A stretch of 64,000 nt of DNA from Nitrosopumilus sp. K4. GTDB taxonomy: Archaea; Thermoproteota; Nitrososphaeria; Nitrososphaerales; Nitrosopumilaceae. Shown here in pieces: positions 51,801 through 60,796 of the stretch. A program made the position numbers and the translations under genes. The notes beneath the pieces were generated by a model, which had not been told where the DNA came from, did no database searches, and was given only the letters and a program-made list of their open reading frames with translations. Location: assembly GCF_018128925.1 (NCBI RefSeq), contig NZ_CP067007.1, positions 124,001 to 188,000 on the forward strand, given 5' to 3'. How positions within the stretch are numbered: position 1 is the first letter of the stretch; the number at the start of each line of letters is the position of its first letter.

Positions 51801-53867
51801 GGAGAACAACTAGGGCCAAAAAACACAATTCTTGTTGTAAGGATTGATGATGCTGACTATAATCTATCACCAAATGGTGAAGACCGTATCTCTCAAAACA
51901 TTGCTGGAACCACAAATGGACCTGTAAAAATAACTGTAACTCGAAGTACATCAAGTGTTGTTTTGGCAACTGCTGGTGGAGAAACTGCCAATTCTGGAGT
52001 AATTACAGTAGGTAAGAATGTAAAAAGTGGAATCACTCGAGAACTAGGTCCAATTACTGAAATATCTCCAAACTCTGGTACTTTCCAATTTAGTTTACCA
52101 ATTAGATATGTTGATGGACCATCATCTACAAAATGTCCTGCAACATTAGATTCTGGTTTTGCAAAATTAGACAAGTCAAAATCAGGAGTCTTATCAAGGT
52201 TTGATGCTGCACCAACTACTGGAAATTATTGCATATTACAAGGTGATATAATTACAGTAGAGTATTCTGATCAAACTGATGCATCTGGTTCATCACGAAC
52301 TGTAACTGATTCAGCAGCATTTGATCTTAGGATGGGTACTTTGCAATCTGACAAACAATCTTACATCATTGGAAGAGATGCACTGATCACTTTAATTGAT
52401 CCTGATCTAAATTTTGATTCAAAGAAAGCAGAAACTCATTCACTTGACCTTTTGGAATGGAGATCAGATGATGCACGAGTAACTATGGGTAATTTGGGTG
52501 GTCCTGTTACCAATAATGGAAAGATTTTTGATCCTCAACCTGTTGGACTGCGTGAAACAGGTGATTCTACTGGGATATTCCAGACCCTGATAGAGATTCC
52601 ATCTGAAATAAACAACAAACCTGTAGATAGGGGTGAAACAATCCGAATCACCTATACTGATTGGGGCACTCCTGGTTCTGACTTTGTTGGTAAAAATGAT
52701 CAAAAATTTGAACTGAAATTCTCTACTTCAAATTTCCAATCGCAAATAACATTAGATAAGAAGGTGTATTCTTGGACAGAAAAAGTCTACATAACAATTG
52801 TTGCCCCTGATCACAATTTTGATGACAACAAAATAGATGAGATAGGAAGTAAATCTACTAATGAAATCAAAGTTTCTACCCGTTCAAACAAATTATCTCA
52901 ATACAAACTTGTAGAAACAGGAACTGATACTGGAATATTTGTTGGTGAAGTTATTCTAACTGGATTCAAACATGATGCTGATGGTGATTCCAGAACTGGT
53001 GACATTGATGGAAAGGACACTAATCCAAGAACTGAACCAAAAAGTAACGGTGGTCCAACAAATGGATTCTTGGAATCAAAGAATGATGATGGCCTGACAG
53101 TTTCGTTCCAATTTAGTGAAAGAGAGACCACTCTTGGTTCGGCATTGATTAGATGGAATATTGGTTCTGTTGAATGGGAACAAAGTTCTACTTCTGCTAA
53201 TGGGGATGGAATTGTTCGTGTTATTGATCCTGACATGAACCTGAATCCTGAAACAATTGATACATTTTCAATTGATGTGTGGTCTGACTCTGATCTTGGT
53301 GGTATTGATCTTACAGTAACTGAGACTGGTCAGGCAACAGGGATTTTTGAGGCAAGTGTGAAATTCACTGACAACGATCAATCATCCGGTCATCGCTTAC
53401 GTGTAAGTGAAGGAGATTATGTTACTGCAAAGTATGAAGACAATACACTGCCAAAACCATATACAACTGCAGACGAGCTCAAAATCTCATCTAATACCTT
53501 TATTGGAACTGTCGTTGCCCCATTAGAACGTGTACCTATAGGAAATGCTAGGATTGTAGATTCTTTTGGCAATAATATCAGTCAGGTAAAAATTGATCAG
53601 CAAATCCAGATTGCATCTGATATTGCAAACAACAATGTTGTGAGTCAACCATTTACTTATCTTGTTCAAATTCAAGATTCTAACAATTCTGTTGTTTCGT
53701 TATCTTGGATAACTGGAAGTCTGGAAACTGGACAGACTTTCTCCCCCGCAGTGTCATGGATTCCTACAAGTTCAGGCAAATACACTGCAACAGTCTTTGT
53801 GTGGAACAGCTTAACTAAACCAACTGCACTTAGCCCTCCAGTTGAATTTTCAATCAATGTTTCTTAA
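48813..53867 (+). CDS. Giant S-layer-like protein with Ig-like repeats
   Basis: 1684 residues from the ATG. Without the codons upstream the signal peptide is incomplete (MTSVFAIQSF...). In frame, CTG at 48771 would add LNIFLNFALVFALV, which completes a good signal sequence, so the true start may be that CTG. The body repeats an Ig-like unit with D.D.N acidic loops (IDPDLNFDS, VIDPDMNLNPE, IDKDLNTNS) and ETG..TGIF strands. The tail domain matches the end of 30722-31786. Size, signal and repeats fit thaumarchaeal S-layer proteins or their paralogues. Whether it is the main lattice protein cannot be told. Confidence 0.75.
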   Translation: MTSVFAIQSFDSIEAQSTSNLIVSAANSVSQNRFSGPQVIEVVVRDTNIGDTGKSVGEPDVTVNGKDLRMVQATDGNWYGYFADRKQAQIADSTVGLTGKGLDFGTLCARNSSVLGFSVSESDGIAIPVSGTGVGGQNGINPPNQISNDCSLSSPYTKNAINVVRQAKAVNSGSAKLGQLGLASQDLWPFIQLYDFSQGGNVIVQYNRGGGPQQTTLTFDTAEKFAKFELDRSSYSISSDVNLKITDLSLNIDPTDEDSWSFGTLASSPSTYYMLYEDSGIADADGTIGAVDLVPSLTSMMFKENAILKINPNVQGQSNVITIQDNDNSETNGDGEASISSISTNGGSITAGKQPVTITETAPNSSIFTTYDKNNDSVLITTPDAQRGTSASVEYNKKSITLLIGFGKATLSLDEKLKGTEWNSGEEMPVVLIDSDANKNNLEKEDLDLFNPSYTAIPALSTGDPFTLGESGTDSKTKTTASFLNGYTLTPTTSGQFTLSGAVLGSPSSVFVEKHSDRARIDPAKTTDSDALVIDLKTDLKELRSTINNPFSSTENFKGLNMFNFDIRSLGNFDTVDIYLLVTSSSSVLDSSGNPSSGITAIKIASDTTMQNLINLNSTQQVSSPQVLHSNLFSTSFSGDEKIGLMFSYPKITNIGTQTKPIIADFFSYGLRNDGLEKSDRIANQIIRVEMEELSKDSGKFRGSLEYIMLNQLNIFDSKTYESIVPIDDEPVFLVINEQKDSGAPRINYNDLGSDGVFTTISDQQDVLSHMGLAILSVKTFKPGDTVGVKLIDKDLNTNSDLVDVYTVVDPTKHPNDPAADTVGLPNLGLRDNQPFGRLLEITFDDERWLKSNISYKGKSCPSITGNDGLASTGFTLVETGQKTGEFVGSFKIPSQYCSRNDGGIVKSTSGVDIGAVYYDFRGQSSEAAVTSTSATVGATSGIVQLDRTTYPVPIGAVSDFYESGKSSSTNPDGRSIFPYHLTAVTKNGDPKAIDSGEQLGPKNTILVVRIDDADYNLSPNGEDRISQNIAGTTNGPVKITVTRSTSSVVLATAGGETANSGVITVGKNVKSGITRELGPITEISPNSGTFQFSLPIRYVDGPSSTKCPATLDSGFAKLDKSKSGVLSRFDAAPTTGNYCILQGDIITVEYSDQTDASGSSRTVTDSAAFDLRMGTLQSDKQSYIIGRDALITLIDPDLNFDSKKAETHSLDLLEWRSDDARVTMGNLGGPVTNNGKIFDPQPVGLRETGDSTGIFQTLIEIPSEINNKPVDRGETIRITYTDWGTPGSDFVGKNDQKFELKFSTSNFQSQITLDKKVYSWTEKVYITIVAPDHNFDDNKIDEIGSKSTNEIKVSTRSNKLSQYKLVETGTDTGIFVGEVILTGFKHDADGDSRTGDIDGKDTNPRTEPKSNGGPTNGFLESKNDDGLTVSFQFSERETTLGSALIRWNIGSVEWEQSSTSANGDGIVRVIDPDMNLNPETIDTFSIDVWSDSDLGGIDLTVTETGQATGIFEASVKFTDNDQSSGHRLRVSEGDYVTAKYEDNTLPKPYTTADELKISSNTFIGTVVAPLERVPIGNARIVDSFGNNISQVKIDQQIQIASDIANNNVVSQPFTYLVQIQDSNNSVVSLSWITGSLETGQTFSPAVSWIPTSSGKYTATVFVWNSLTKPTALSPPVEFSINVS

Positions 53868-53934
53868 TTGATAATAAAATAAGGTCTTCTAAAACTATGA
53901 TCCGTTTATTTATGATGTTATGTTAGTACCTCTA

Positions 53935-54969
53935 ATGACAAAAACATCAATTGTTGCATTGTTTACAATTGTCGTTTTGGTAGCAGGAACTCTTGCTGGT
54001 CCTATCGCATTTTTACAACCAGCTGATGCTATGAAAAGCAAAGGAAATGACCTTCGTGAAACAGGCTCAAAAAAAGTCTGTGGTGATAGACTGTGTTCTG
54101 AAGTACCAAAAATGACAAAATCTGCAGAGAAAAAGAAAGAAGAAGTAAAAAAGGAAAAGAAATCTGTAGAATCTGAAAAAGCAAAGGATGCACCAAAGAA
54201 AGATGACAAAGCTGAAACAATGGAGAAAGCAAAAACTGCAATGGCTCAGTCAACTAGACATGCAAGAACAGTTACTGGAAGTATTGTATCTTCAGTAGAT
54301 CCTGGTGTAGGACATGAATCACATCAATTAGCAATCATTCTTCCACCTAGTGATAAAATCTACCGTGGACAACTAACATACTCTGCAACTGAGAATGTAC
54401 AACTAGTTGTACTAAATGGACCTCTCAAAGAAGGAATGGACAAAGGACAAGCTATATGGACTCCTGATGGAAAAACTAAATTTGGTTTAACATTTGTAGA
54501 TAATCAAAACTCTGCAGGCGTATTCCAATTTACAGGAAATGCACTAGCTGTTCACACAAAGAAAACAACTCCCTTTACGGTAACATACTCTGTTTCATAC
54601 ACTGAACATGTAGTAGATAACCAAAAGATTCTTCGTGGAACCACTACCTCAAAACAGGATCCGGGACAAGGACATGAAGCTCACCAACTAGCAGTAATTT
54701 TGCCACCACGTGAACAACCATATTCAGGTCACCTGACATATGACGCATCTGAACCAATACAACTAGTATCATTAATTGGTCCTGTTTCTCCAAAACATAT
54801 GCAAGGACAACCTACATGGTCTCCTGATGGAAAGACTCACTATGCACTAGTGTTTGTAGATCCGAAAAAATCTTCAGGCTCATGGGTGTTCTCTGGCAAT
54901 GCTTTAGCAATTCATACAATGAATGAAACACCATTCACGGTAAGCTACGCAGTAGTACTTACTGAATAA
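53935..54969 (+). CDS. Secreted protein with a duplicated beta domain
   Basis: 344 residues from ATG at 53935 (ATG at 53920 is an alternative; a TATA-like TTTATTTATG near 53905 favours 53935). The signal peptide ends about ADA; then a highly charged Lys/Glu region of about 60 residues (EKKKEEVKKEKKSVESEK). Two homologous domains of about 115 residues follow, each with GHE.HQLA.ILPP, a Y.G.LTY strand, QLV.L.GP, WTPDGKT or WSPDGKT, and GNALA.HT...PFTV.Y. The domain is unknown to me. It directly follows the S-layer-like gene and may share its surface role. Confidence 0.75.
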   Translation: MTKTSIVALFTIVVLVAGTLAGPIAFLQPADAMKSKGNDLRETGSKKVCGDRLCSEVPKMTKSAEKKKEEVKKEKKSVESEKAKDAPKKDDKAETMEKAKTAMAQSTRHARTVTGSIVSSVDPGVGHESHQLAIILPPSDKIYRGQLTYSATENVQLVVLNGPLKEGMDKGQAIWTPDGKTKFGLTFVDNQNSAGVFQFTGNALAVHTKKTTPFTVTYSVSYTEHVVDNQKILRGTTTSKQDPGQGHEAHQLAVILPPREQPYSGHLTYDASEPIQLVSLIGPVSPKHMQGQPTWSPDGKTHYALVFVDPKKSSGSWVFSGNALAIHTMNETPFTVSYAVVLTE

Positions 54970-55006
54970 CCTCACTTTTTATTTTTAGAATTTGTGCTAA
55001 ATGATA

Positions 55007-57325
55007 CTAGTCTGCTAAATTATGCATGGATTTGAGATCTTTTTTGTATGGCTCTAGACTGCTTGGGACCTCAATTGAGATAGGGTCTTTTAGTGACAGA
55101 TTCTGAGCCTTTTTTTCATTCCATACCTTGGAGTTGAACTCGGTAATCTCTTTTGTGATGCTGCTCAAGTCTTCAGTCTCTTCTTGTGTGACTTGTTTTT
55201 GTTTGTGGATGCTTTCTTTAGAGTATAACGTCTTCCACAAGTGTTCTGTGATAAATGGAGTTATTGGAGCCAACAACTTCAGAATTGTTGAAAGCGTCTT
55301 GTGCAGCGTAAAGATAGCACCGTCTCTTTCCTCGTCTGAATATCCAATTCCATATGCTCTTGCCTTTACCATCTCGATATAATGAGCTGCAAACAAGTTC
55401 CAGGTGAATTCTCTAATTGCAATTGCTGGAACAAAGAAATTGTATTCGTCATATCCCTTCTTGCATTCCTTGACAAGATTGTTTAGTTCTGATAAAATCC
55501 ACTTGTCAGTAGGGTTTGGACTGCCTGATTCAATTACTGGAAAACTAGATAGAAATCTTGAAACGTTCCACAGTTTACTCAAGAACTTCTTTGTTGATTC
55601 TATTTTTTGCTCATTGCATCTAAAGTCATACCCGTGATTGATTTCACTTGCACTCCAAAATCTAAACGTGTCAGCTCCTAGTCTCTCAATTACAGGCAAA
55701 GGATCAATTGCATTTCCTTTGCTCTTGCTCATCTTCATTCCCTTCTCGTCAAGACCGTATCCCATAATCCATGCCTCAGACCATGGTTTCTTACCAGTTA
55801 GCTGCTCACATCTAAGAAGCGTATAGTATAACCATGTTCTGACAATGTCTTTTGCCTGTGGACGAATTGTTGCAGGATATACCTTGTTGAAAAATTCCTC
55901 GTCTTTGTTGTATTTTGTAACAAACAATGGAGATACGCTTGAATCCATCCATGTGTCAAATGTCCTTTCTTCTCCTACAAACTCAGAACATCCACATTTT
56001 GTGCATTTTTCCATTGGAGCCTTTTCTGCCCATGGTCTGTAGTATTTTCCAGGCTCAGGAACGTGAGGCTCAGAGCACTCCTTGCAGTACCATATTGGGA
56101 TTTCAGTACCATAGTATCTCCTCCTAGATATTGGCCAGTCAATACTGATTGATTCAAGCCAGTTCATCAAAATTTGCTTGTGCATTGATGGATAGAATGT
56201 GATTTCCTCTCCAAGTTTTCTCATTTTATCAATAGAGTCCTTTTGTTTTAGATAGTACTCTTCCATTGGAATTATCTCAATTGGGTTTTTGCTTCGCTCA
56301 GAGACTGGTGTTCTATGAACAATGTCTTCTATTTTTTCAACAAATCCTTTTGCTTCCAAGTCTTCGATAATTTTTGCTCTTGCCTGCTTTGGTTTTAGTC
56401 CCGCATATTCTCCTGCAACTTCAGTCATTCTGCCATCTAGTCCAATTGCAACAACTTCTTCCATCTCAAGCTCTCTGAATAATGCAACATCGTTTTGGTC
56501 ACCATAACTACATACCATTACAGCTCCTGAACCAAACTCTTGTTGAGCCGAGTGGTGTGTTCGTAGCTCTACTTCGTTATTTGTAATTGGAACAATGACT
56601 TTTTTCCCAATATGCTCAGTATATCTCTCATCTTCAGGATTTACAATGATTGTTTTGCACGCACACAAAAGTTCTGGTCTTGTACTGGCAATGATGATTT
56701 CCTTGTCGGCATCTTTTATCTTAAATTTCATGTAAACAAGTTTTGTTGGCAAGTCCTCGTAAGTAATTTCTGCATCTGCAATAGTAGTTCCTGAAACCCA
56801 ATCGTAGTTGTTTGGTCTGTTTGCAAGATAGACTTGACCCTTCTTCCACAGTTCAATAAAAGTTGCTTGTGTTAGTGATCTATATTCTTGAGAATCTGTT
56901 CTGTAATATTGAGCAAAGTTTCCGCTTATTCCCAGACTTTTCATTATCAAAATCATTTCAGCTTCTAAATCATCAAGTGCTTCTTTGCACAAGTCAAGAA
57001 ACTCTCCTCTATCTGTTTCGCGCATTCGTATCTTGTGTTTTTTTTCTGTATAGAGTTCTACAGGGAGCCCGTTTCTGTCAATTCCTATAGGGAAGTAGAC
57101 ATTCTTTCCGGCCATTCTTGCAGTGCGTGCAATCATGTCTATTTGTGAGTAGTGTGCTGCTGCGCCGATATGCCACGGTCTTCCTGATGGATATGGTGGA
57201 GGCGTGTCTATTGTAAAATTATCATCTTGTGGTGTAAAATCATAAATTTTTTCTTCTTCCCAGTTTTTTAGAATCTGCTTTTCTAACTTTGGGTTCCATG
57301 CTTTTTCTGATATTTTTGGGTCCAT
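55007..57325 (-). CDS. valS: Valyl-tRNA synthetase
   Basis: 772 residues. Class I core with PPYPSGRPWHIGA (HIGH variant), the CP1 editing domain (YMKFKIKDADKEIIIASTRPE, ending GSGAVMVCSYGDQNDV, cited in parts), ISRRRYYGTEIPIWYC, a zinc cluster (CTKCGCSEF) and KMSKSKGN. The C-terminal anticodon domain is present but lacks the bacterial coiled-coil arm, as in archaea. It is followed, on the same strand, after a short gap by nothing else; upstream lies the pterin gene. Confidence 0.94.
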   Translation of the reverse strand: MDPKISEKAWNPKLEKQILKNWEEEKIYDFTPQDDNFTIDTPPPYPSGRPWHIGAAAHYSQIDMIARTARMAGKNVYFPIGIDRNGLPVELYTEKKHKIRMRETDRGEFLDLCKEALDDLEAEMILIMKSLGISGNFAQYYRTDSQEYRSLTQATFIELWKKGQVYLANRPNNYDWVSGTTIADAEITYEDLPTKLVYMKFKIKDADKEIIIASTRPELLCACKTIIVNPEDERYTEHIGKKVIVPITNNEVELRTHHSAQQEFGSGAVMVCSYGDQNDVALFRELEMEEVVAIGLDGRMTEVAGEYAGLKPKQARAKIIEDLEAKGFVEKIEDIVHRTPVSERSKNPIEIIPMEEYYLKQKDSIDKMRKLGEEITFYPSMHKQILMNWLESISIDWPISRRRYYGTEIPIWYCKECSEPHVPEPGKYYRPWAEKAPMEKCTKCGCSEFVGEERTFDTWMDSSVSPLFVTKYNKDEEFFNKVYPATIRPQAKDIVRTWLYYTLLRCEQLTGKKPWSEAWIMGYGLDEKGMKMSKSKGNAIDPLPVIERLGADTFRFWSASEINHGYDFRCNEQKIESTKKFLSKLWNVSRFLSSFPVIESGSPNPTDKWILSELNNLVKECKKGYDEYNFFVPAIAIREFTWNLFAAHYIEMVKARAYGIGYSDEERDGAIFTLHKTLSTILKLLAPITPFITEHLWKTLYSKESIHKQKQVTQEETEDLSSITKEITEFNSKVWNEKKAQNLSLKDPISIEVPSSLEPYKKDLKSMHNLAD

Positions 57326-57332
57326 TTTCTAA

Positions 57333-58148
57333 CTATCTTGAAATATTTGAGATGATGTGAGACCCCTTGTTGTATCCTTCATAAATGTAAACGCCAACTG
57401 CTTCTACATTTGAAGGCATTTTCGGGGCTAGCAGCTTGATTATCTCACTTGATAGATTTTCAACTGTAGCTTCACCTTCCAAAAGATAGGTAGTGTTCTT
57501 TGGAACTTGCAAATCAAACATTCCTTTAGGTCCCTCAAATGAAATTTGGTAATGTGATTCGTCTTCACTTTTTAGATATTTTCTGTTGATGAAAAATTTG
57601 TGATCAAATACATTTACGACTTCTTTGATAATTTTTTTTGCAATTCCAAAATCCAAAAGTAAATTGTCTTTCATCTGTCCTACTAATTCAACCATAACTG
57701 ATGATGTATGACCATGCAAGATTGAGCATTTTTCCACCAAAGGCAGAATATGTGCATAATCAAATGAGAATGATGCATCTTCTAAAAATATAGAACCTGT
57801 TTGTGGTGTCTTGTCATAAAATACAATGTCTTCTAGCTCCTTGATTTGAGATGAGAATTTTGGATGGCCTATTGCCATTACCTTTTGATCAGGCATGTCG
57901 TCTTTGATTTCTCTGTATTTTTTGATGTCTTTTTCGTTGTCTATTACCTCAATTAGTCCCTTTTTGGTCTTAAAATCAATTACAACTTCTTTTCCATTCT
58001 TTAATGATAATTTGTGATTGTATTCATAATCTTCCTCGAGAAATGTTAGCATCTGTGCTACAGTTAATTCTGTCCTGGTTCTCAACAGGTTTCCTTTTTT
58101 GTCTATGTATCTGAAATCTGAATCCAGGACTGTGGGACTTGAAGTCAT
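57333..58148 (-). CDS. 6-pyruvoyl-tetrahydropterin synthase/QueD domain fused to nuclease-like N-terminus
   Basis: 271 residues. From about residue 120 it is a PTPS/QueD enzyme: FSFDYAHIL (His133), the CSILHGHTS loop with Cys141 and zinc His145/His147, LLLDFGIAKK, and FDHKFF (Asp182-His183). It acts on 7,8-dihydroneopterin triphosphate. The first 110 residues are an extra domain, RTELTVAQMLTFLEEDYEY then VVIDFKTKKGLIEVID, which looks like a PD-(D/E)XK nuclease core lacking the last Lys. The usual PTPS is about 120-140 residues, so this fusion is unusual. A pterin dehydratase gene lies just upstream. Confidence 0.8.
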   Translation of the reverse strand: MTSSPTVLDSDFRYIDKKGNLLRTRTELTVAQMLTFLEEDYEYNHKLSLKNGKEVVIDFKTKKGLIEVIDNEKDIKKYREIKDDMPDQKVMAIGHPKFSSQIKELEDIVFYDKTPQTGSIFLEDASFSFDYAHILPLVEKCSILHGHTSSVMVELVGQMKDNLLLDFGIAKKIIKEVVNVFDHKFFINRKYLKSEDESHYQISFEGPKGMFDLQVPKNTTYLLEGEATVENLSSEIIKLLAPKMPSNVEAVGVYIYEGYNKGSHIISNISR

Positions 58149-58209
58149 GTGAAGTCAACTGCCTGGGCTCTGTATATAAATTCTGTAAAAATAATCTGAA
58201 ATTTTAACA

Positions 58210-58488
58210 TCAAACCAACGAGTTTAGAATCTTGGCAAGGTTGATGTCGTTTTGTGTAATTCCTCCAGCATCGTGAGTTGTAAGGTCGATGACTAGTTTG
58301 TTGTATACATTAAACCACTCTGGATGGTGATTCATCTTCTCACATTCAGCAGCTGCCTTTGTCATGAACCCAAATGCCTCATTAAAGTCTGCAAACTGAA
58401 ATTCTTTGTGCAGTTTTTCATCTTTTATGCTCCATCCTTGTAGATTCTCTAACTCTGCTGACAATTCACCTGATGATAGTTTCATCAT
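58210..58488 (-). CDS. Pterin-4a-carbinolamine dehydratase
   Basis: 92 residues, the family length. [20 protein letters not shown], the active-site motif [17 protein letters not shown] and [10 protein letters not shown] match the enzyme, which dehydrates 4a-hydroxytetrahydropterin or, in relatives, tunes molybdopterin and pterin pathways. It lies 62 nt upstream of the PTPS-fusion gene on the same strand, giving a small pterin module. No aromatic amino acid hydroxylase is seen nearby. Confidence 0.9.
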   Translation of the reverse strand: MMKLSSGELSAELENLQGWSIKDEKLHKEFQFADFNEAFGFMTKAAAECEKMNHHPEWFNVYNKLVIDLTTHDAGGITQNDINLAKILNSLV

Positions 58489-58547
58489 GTTTTATTTTAT
58501 CACGCACTACATTAATAGTTAAAGTAAATCACAGTCAGGAAATACAC

Positions 58548-59303
58548 ATGAATGAAACAAGAAAAGATCTACTAGAACACATCAAAGATAGTATTGTTAA
58601 TGCTGTAACAGAAAAGAAAATTGCAGTAGCATTTTCTGGAGGTGTTGATAGTACTTTGGTTGCAAAAGTTTGCAGTGACTTGGGTTATGATGTTACGCTA
58701 GTTACTATTGGTTTTCCAGAATCTCATGATATTTTGTTTGCAAAAGAGGTAAACCAGAAATTAAAATTCAAGCACGAAATACTAGAAATAGAATCCAATT
58801 CTTTTGGACAAATTGCCACAAAGATTAATCAAAAAATAAAGACAGAAAATCTCTCGTGGAACGAAAACAGTATTGCGTTTTATTATGTATCAAAACTTGC
58901 AAAAAGTTTGAGTCTTGATGTTGTTGTGACTGCAAATGGCATTGATGAGTTGTTTTGTGGATATAACGCGTACAGAGAGGCAATATCAGGTGGAGAATCA
59001 AAAGTCCTTGAGGTGATGAATGCAAAGCTTGACAATGAAATCAAAATGATGAAGGCAGTAAATTCTGTCACTGCAGAATTTGGTGTAGTGATTGTTCAAC
59101 CACTGCTTTCTGAAAAGTTTGTAGAGTTTGCAAAAACAATCCCGATATCAGAGAAGATTCATGACTCTGAAGATCTTTACAGAAAACACATTATTAGAAA
59201 ACTTGCAAGTGAAGTAGGGGTACCTGAAATATCTTACAACAAAAGGAAAAAGGCGCTACAGTATGGTTCCAAAATTCACAAATCATTACTAAAGACTAGG
59301 TGA
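58548..59303 (+). CDS. Stand-alone asparagine-synthase-type PP-loop protein
   Basis: 251 residues from ATG at 58548, preceded about 27 nt by TATA-like AGTTAAAGTAAAT; the longer frame from 58473 is less likely. PP-loop AFSGGVDSTLVAKV near residue 28 and the AsnB-type GIDELFCGYNAY near 120. The glutaminase domain of AsnB is absent, so ammonia would have to come from elsewhere. It may amidate an unknown acid using ATP. It converges on purB (8-nt overlap). Confidence 0.8.
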   Translation: MNETRKDLLEHIKDSIVNAVTEKKIAVAFSGGVDSTLVAKVCSDLGYDVTLVTIGFPESHDILFAKEVNQKLKFKHEILEIESNSFGQIATKINQKIKTENLSWNENSIAFYYVSKLAKSLSLDVVVTANGIDELFCGYNAYREAISGGESKVLEVMNAKLDNEIKMMKAVNSVTAEFGVVIVQPLLSEKFVEFAKTIPISEKIHDSEDLYRKHIIRKLASEVGVPEISYNKRKKALQYGSKIHKSLLKTR

Positions 59304-60669
59304 ATTTTTTTACTGTCTTTTGAACTGTATTGTTTACGTTTCTAATTATTGCAGGTGATGCACCTAGGTGTTTTTCTGGTGAAAATATTGCATCGATTTC
59401 TTTTTCTGTAAGCTTGGAAGAAAATGCTTTATCATTTTTTATTGCATCGATGTATTGAATTTCTTTGTCTTTTGCCTCAAATGCGACTCTTTGAACGTCT
59501 CTGTACGCAACAAATCTTGGAACTCCTTTTTTGATTAATGCCTCCAAGACAAATTCTGCAAAAATCTGACCCTTTGTTATGTAGAGATTCTCAACTATTC
59601 TCTTCTCATTGACCATCAAGTTATCTACGATTTTAATCATCGTCTCTAACATCTCATCTACTAAAATTGATGTTGTTGGGATAACAAACCTCTCGTTTGC
59701 AGAATTTGAAAGGTCTCGCTCATGCCATAATGGTATGTTTTCAAATGTAATTCCAATCTGACTTCGAAGCATCTTTGAAAATGATGACACTCTTTCGCTT
59801 TTGATTGGGTTTCTCTTTACTGGAACAGCACTGCTGCCCATTTGCCCTTTCTTGAACTGTTCTGCCACTTCGGCAATCTCTGTTCTCTGCAAGTTACGAA
59901 TTTCCACTGCGATTTTTTCTAGAGTTGCTCCGATCAATGCTAACTCAAATACATATTCTGCATATCTTTCTCTGGGTACTACCTGGGTAGTAACTTCTGC
60001 TGGATACAACTTTAATCTTTTAGCAACTCTTTTTTGAATTTCAAGGGATTTTGCCCCCATCAGAGAGCCAGTTCCTACAACCCCCATTGTCTTGCAAATT
60101 AAAATTCTTTTTTTGATTTCTTCAATTCTTTCAACATGTTTTGCCATTTCTGCTGCCCAGTTTGCAAACTTTAGTCCAAATGATATGATGCTTGCATGCT
60201 GACCGTGGGTCCTTCCAACTGCTGGAATTTTTGAGTGTTTTACAGCTCTTTTTGCAAGAATTTTTGCCATCTTTGCAACTTTTGGTTCAATTATTGCAAG
60301 TGCGTCTCTCATTTGCATAGAGTTACTCGTATCTACTAGATCATTGCTAGTTAACCCATAATGAATCCAAGGTCTTGCTTCTTTTGGACATTTCTCACTT
60401 AATGATTCGACAAGTGCTGCAGTGTCATGATCACTCTTTGCTTCTAATTCCTTAATTCTCTTTGCTGTGATTTTTCCTGAAATTGCTGCTTTGAGAATTT
60501 TTCTTCCGACGTTTTTTGGGATTAATCCAATCTCACTTTGTGAAACAGCTGCTGCCCCTTCAATTTCTAACTGATAATCTACTTTTTTTTGTTCACTGAA
60601 GATCTCCATCATTTCTTTAGTGCCATAACGACCACTGTCTATGGGTAAAATTGCCAACATTTTTTTCAA
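59296..60669 (-). CDS. purB: Adenylosuccinate lyase
   Basis: 457 residues. Fumarase/aspartase fold with GRTHGQHASIISFG, LTSNDLVDTSNS and the signature loop GSSAVPVKRNPIKSER (catalytic Ser in the mobile loop). It catalyses two steps of purine synthesis, releasing fumarate from SAICAR and adenylosuccinate. The family motif usually reads GSSAMPxKRNP; the Val substitutions are minor. Confidence 0.95.
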   Translation of the reverse strand: MKKMLAILPIDSGRYGTKEMMEIFSEQKKVDYQLEIEGAAAVSQSEIGLIPKNVGRKILKAAISGKITAKRIKELEAKSDHDTAALVESLSEKCPKEARPWIHYGLTSNDLVDTSNSMQMRDALAIIEPKVAKMAKILAKRAVKHSKIPAVGRTHGQHASIISFGLKFANWAAEMAKHVERIEEIKKRILICKTMGVVGTGSLMGAKSLEIQKRVAKRLKLYPAEVTTQVVPRERYAEYVFELALIGATLEKIAVEIRNLQRTEIAEVAEQFKKGQMGSSAVPVKRNPIKSERVSSFSKMLRSQIGITFENIPLWHERDLSNSANERFVIPTTSILVDEMLETMIKIVDNLMVNEKRIVENLYITKGQIFAEFVLEALIKKGVPRFVAYRDVQRVAFEAKDKEIQYIDAIKNDKAFSSKLTEKEIDAIFSPEKHLGASPAIIRNVNNTVQKTVKKFT

Positions 60670-60796
60670 TTAAACATCGAAAATAAATCTACTTCTTTTG
60701 TCTGGTCATGTTTGAGAATAGGATACGATCTAGTTTGAAAACGGGCAAAAGCTTAGAATGCTTTATGAATCTGGATATGTTTTTGTAAAGTGAGGG

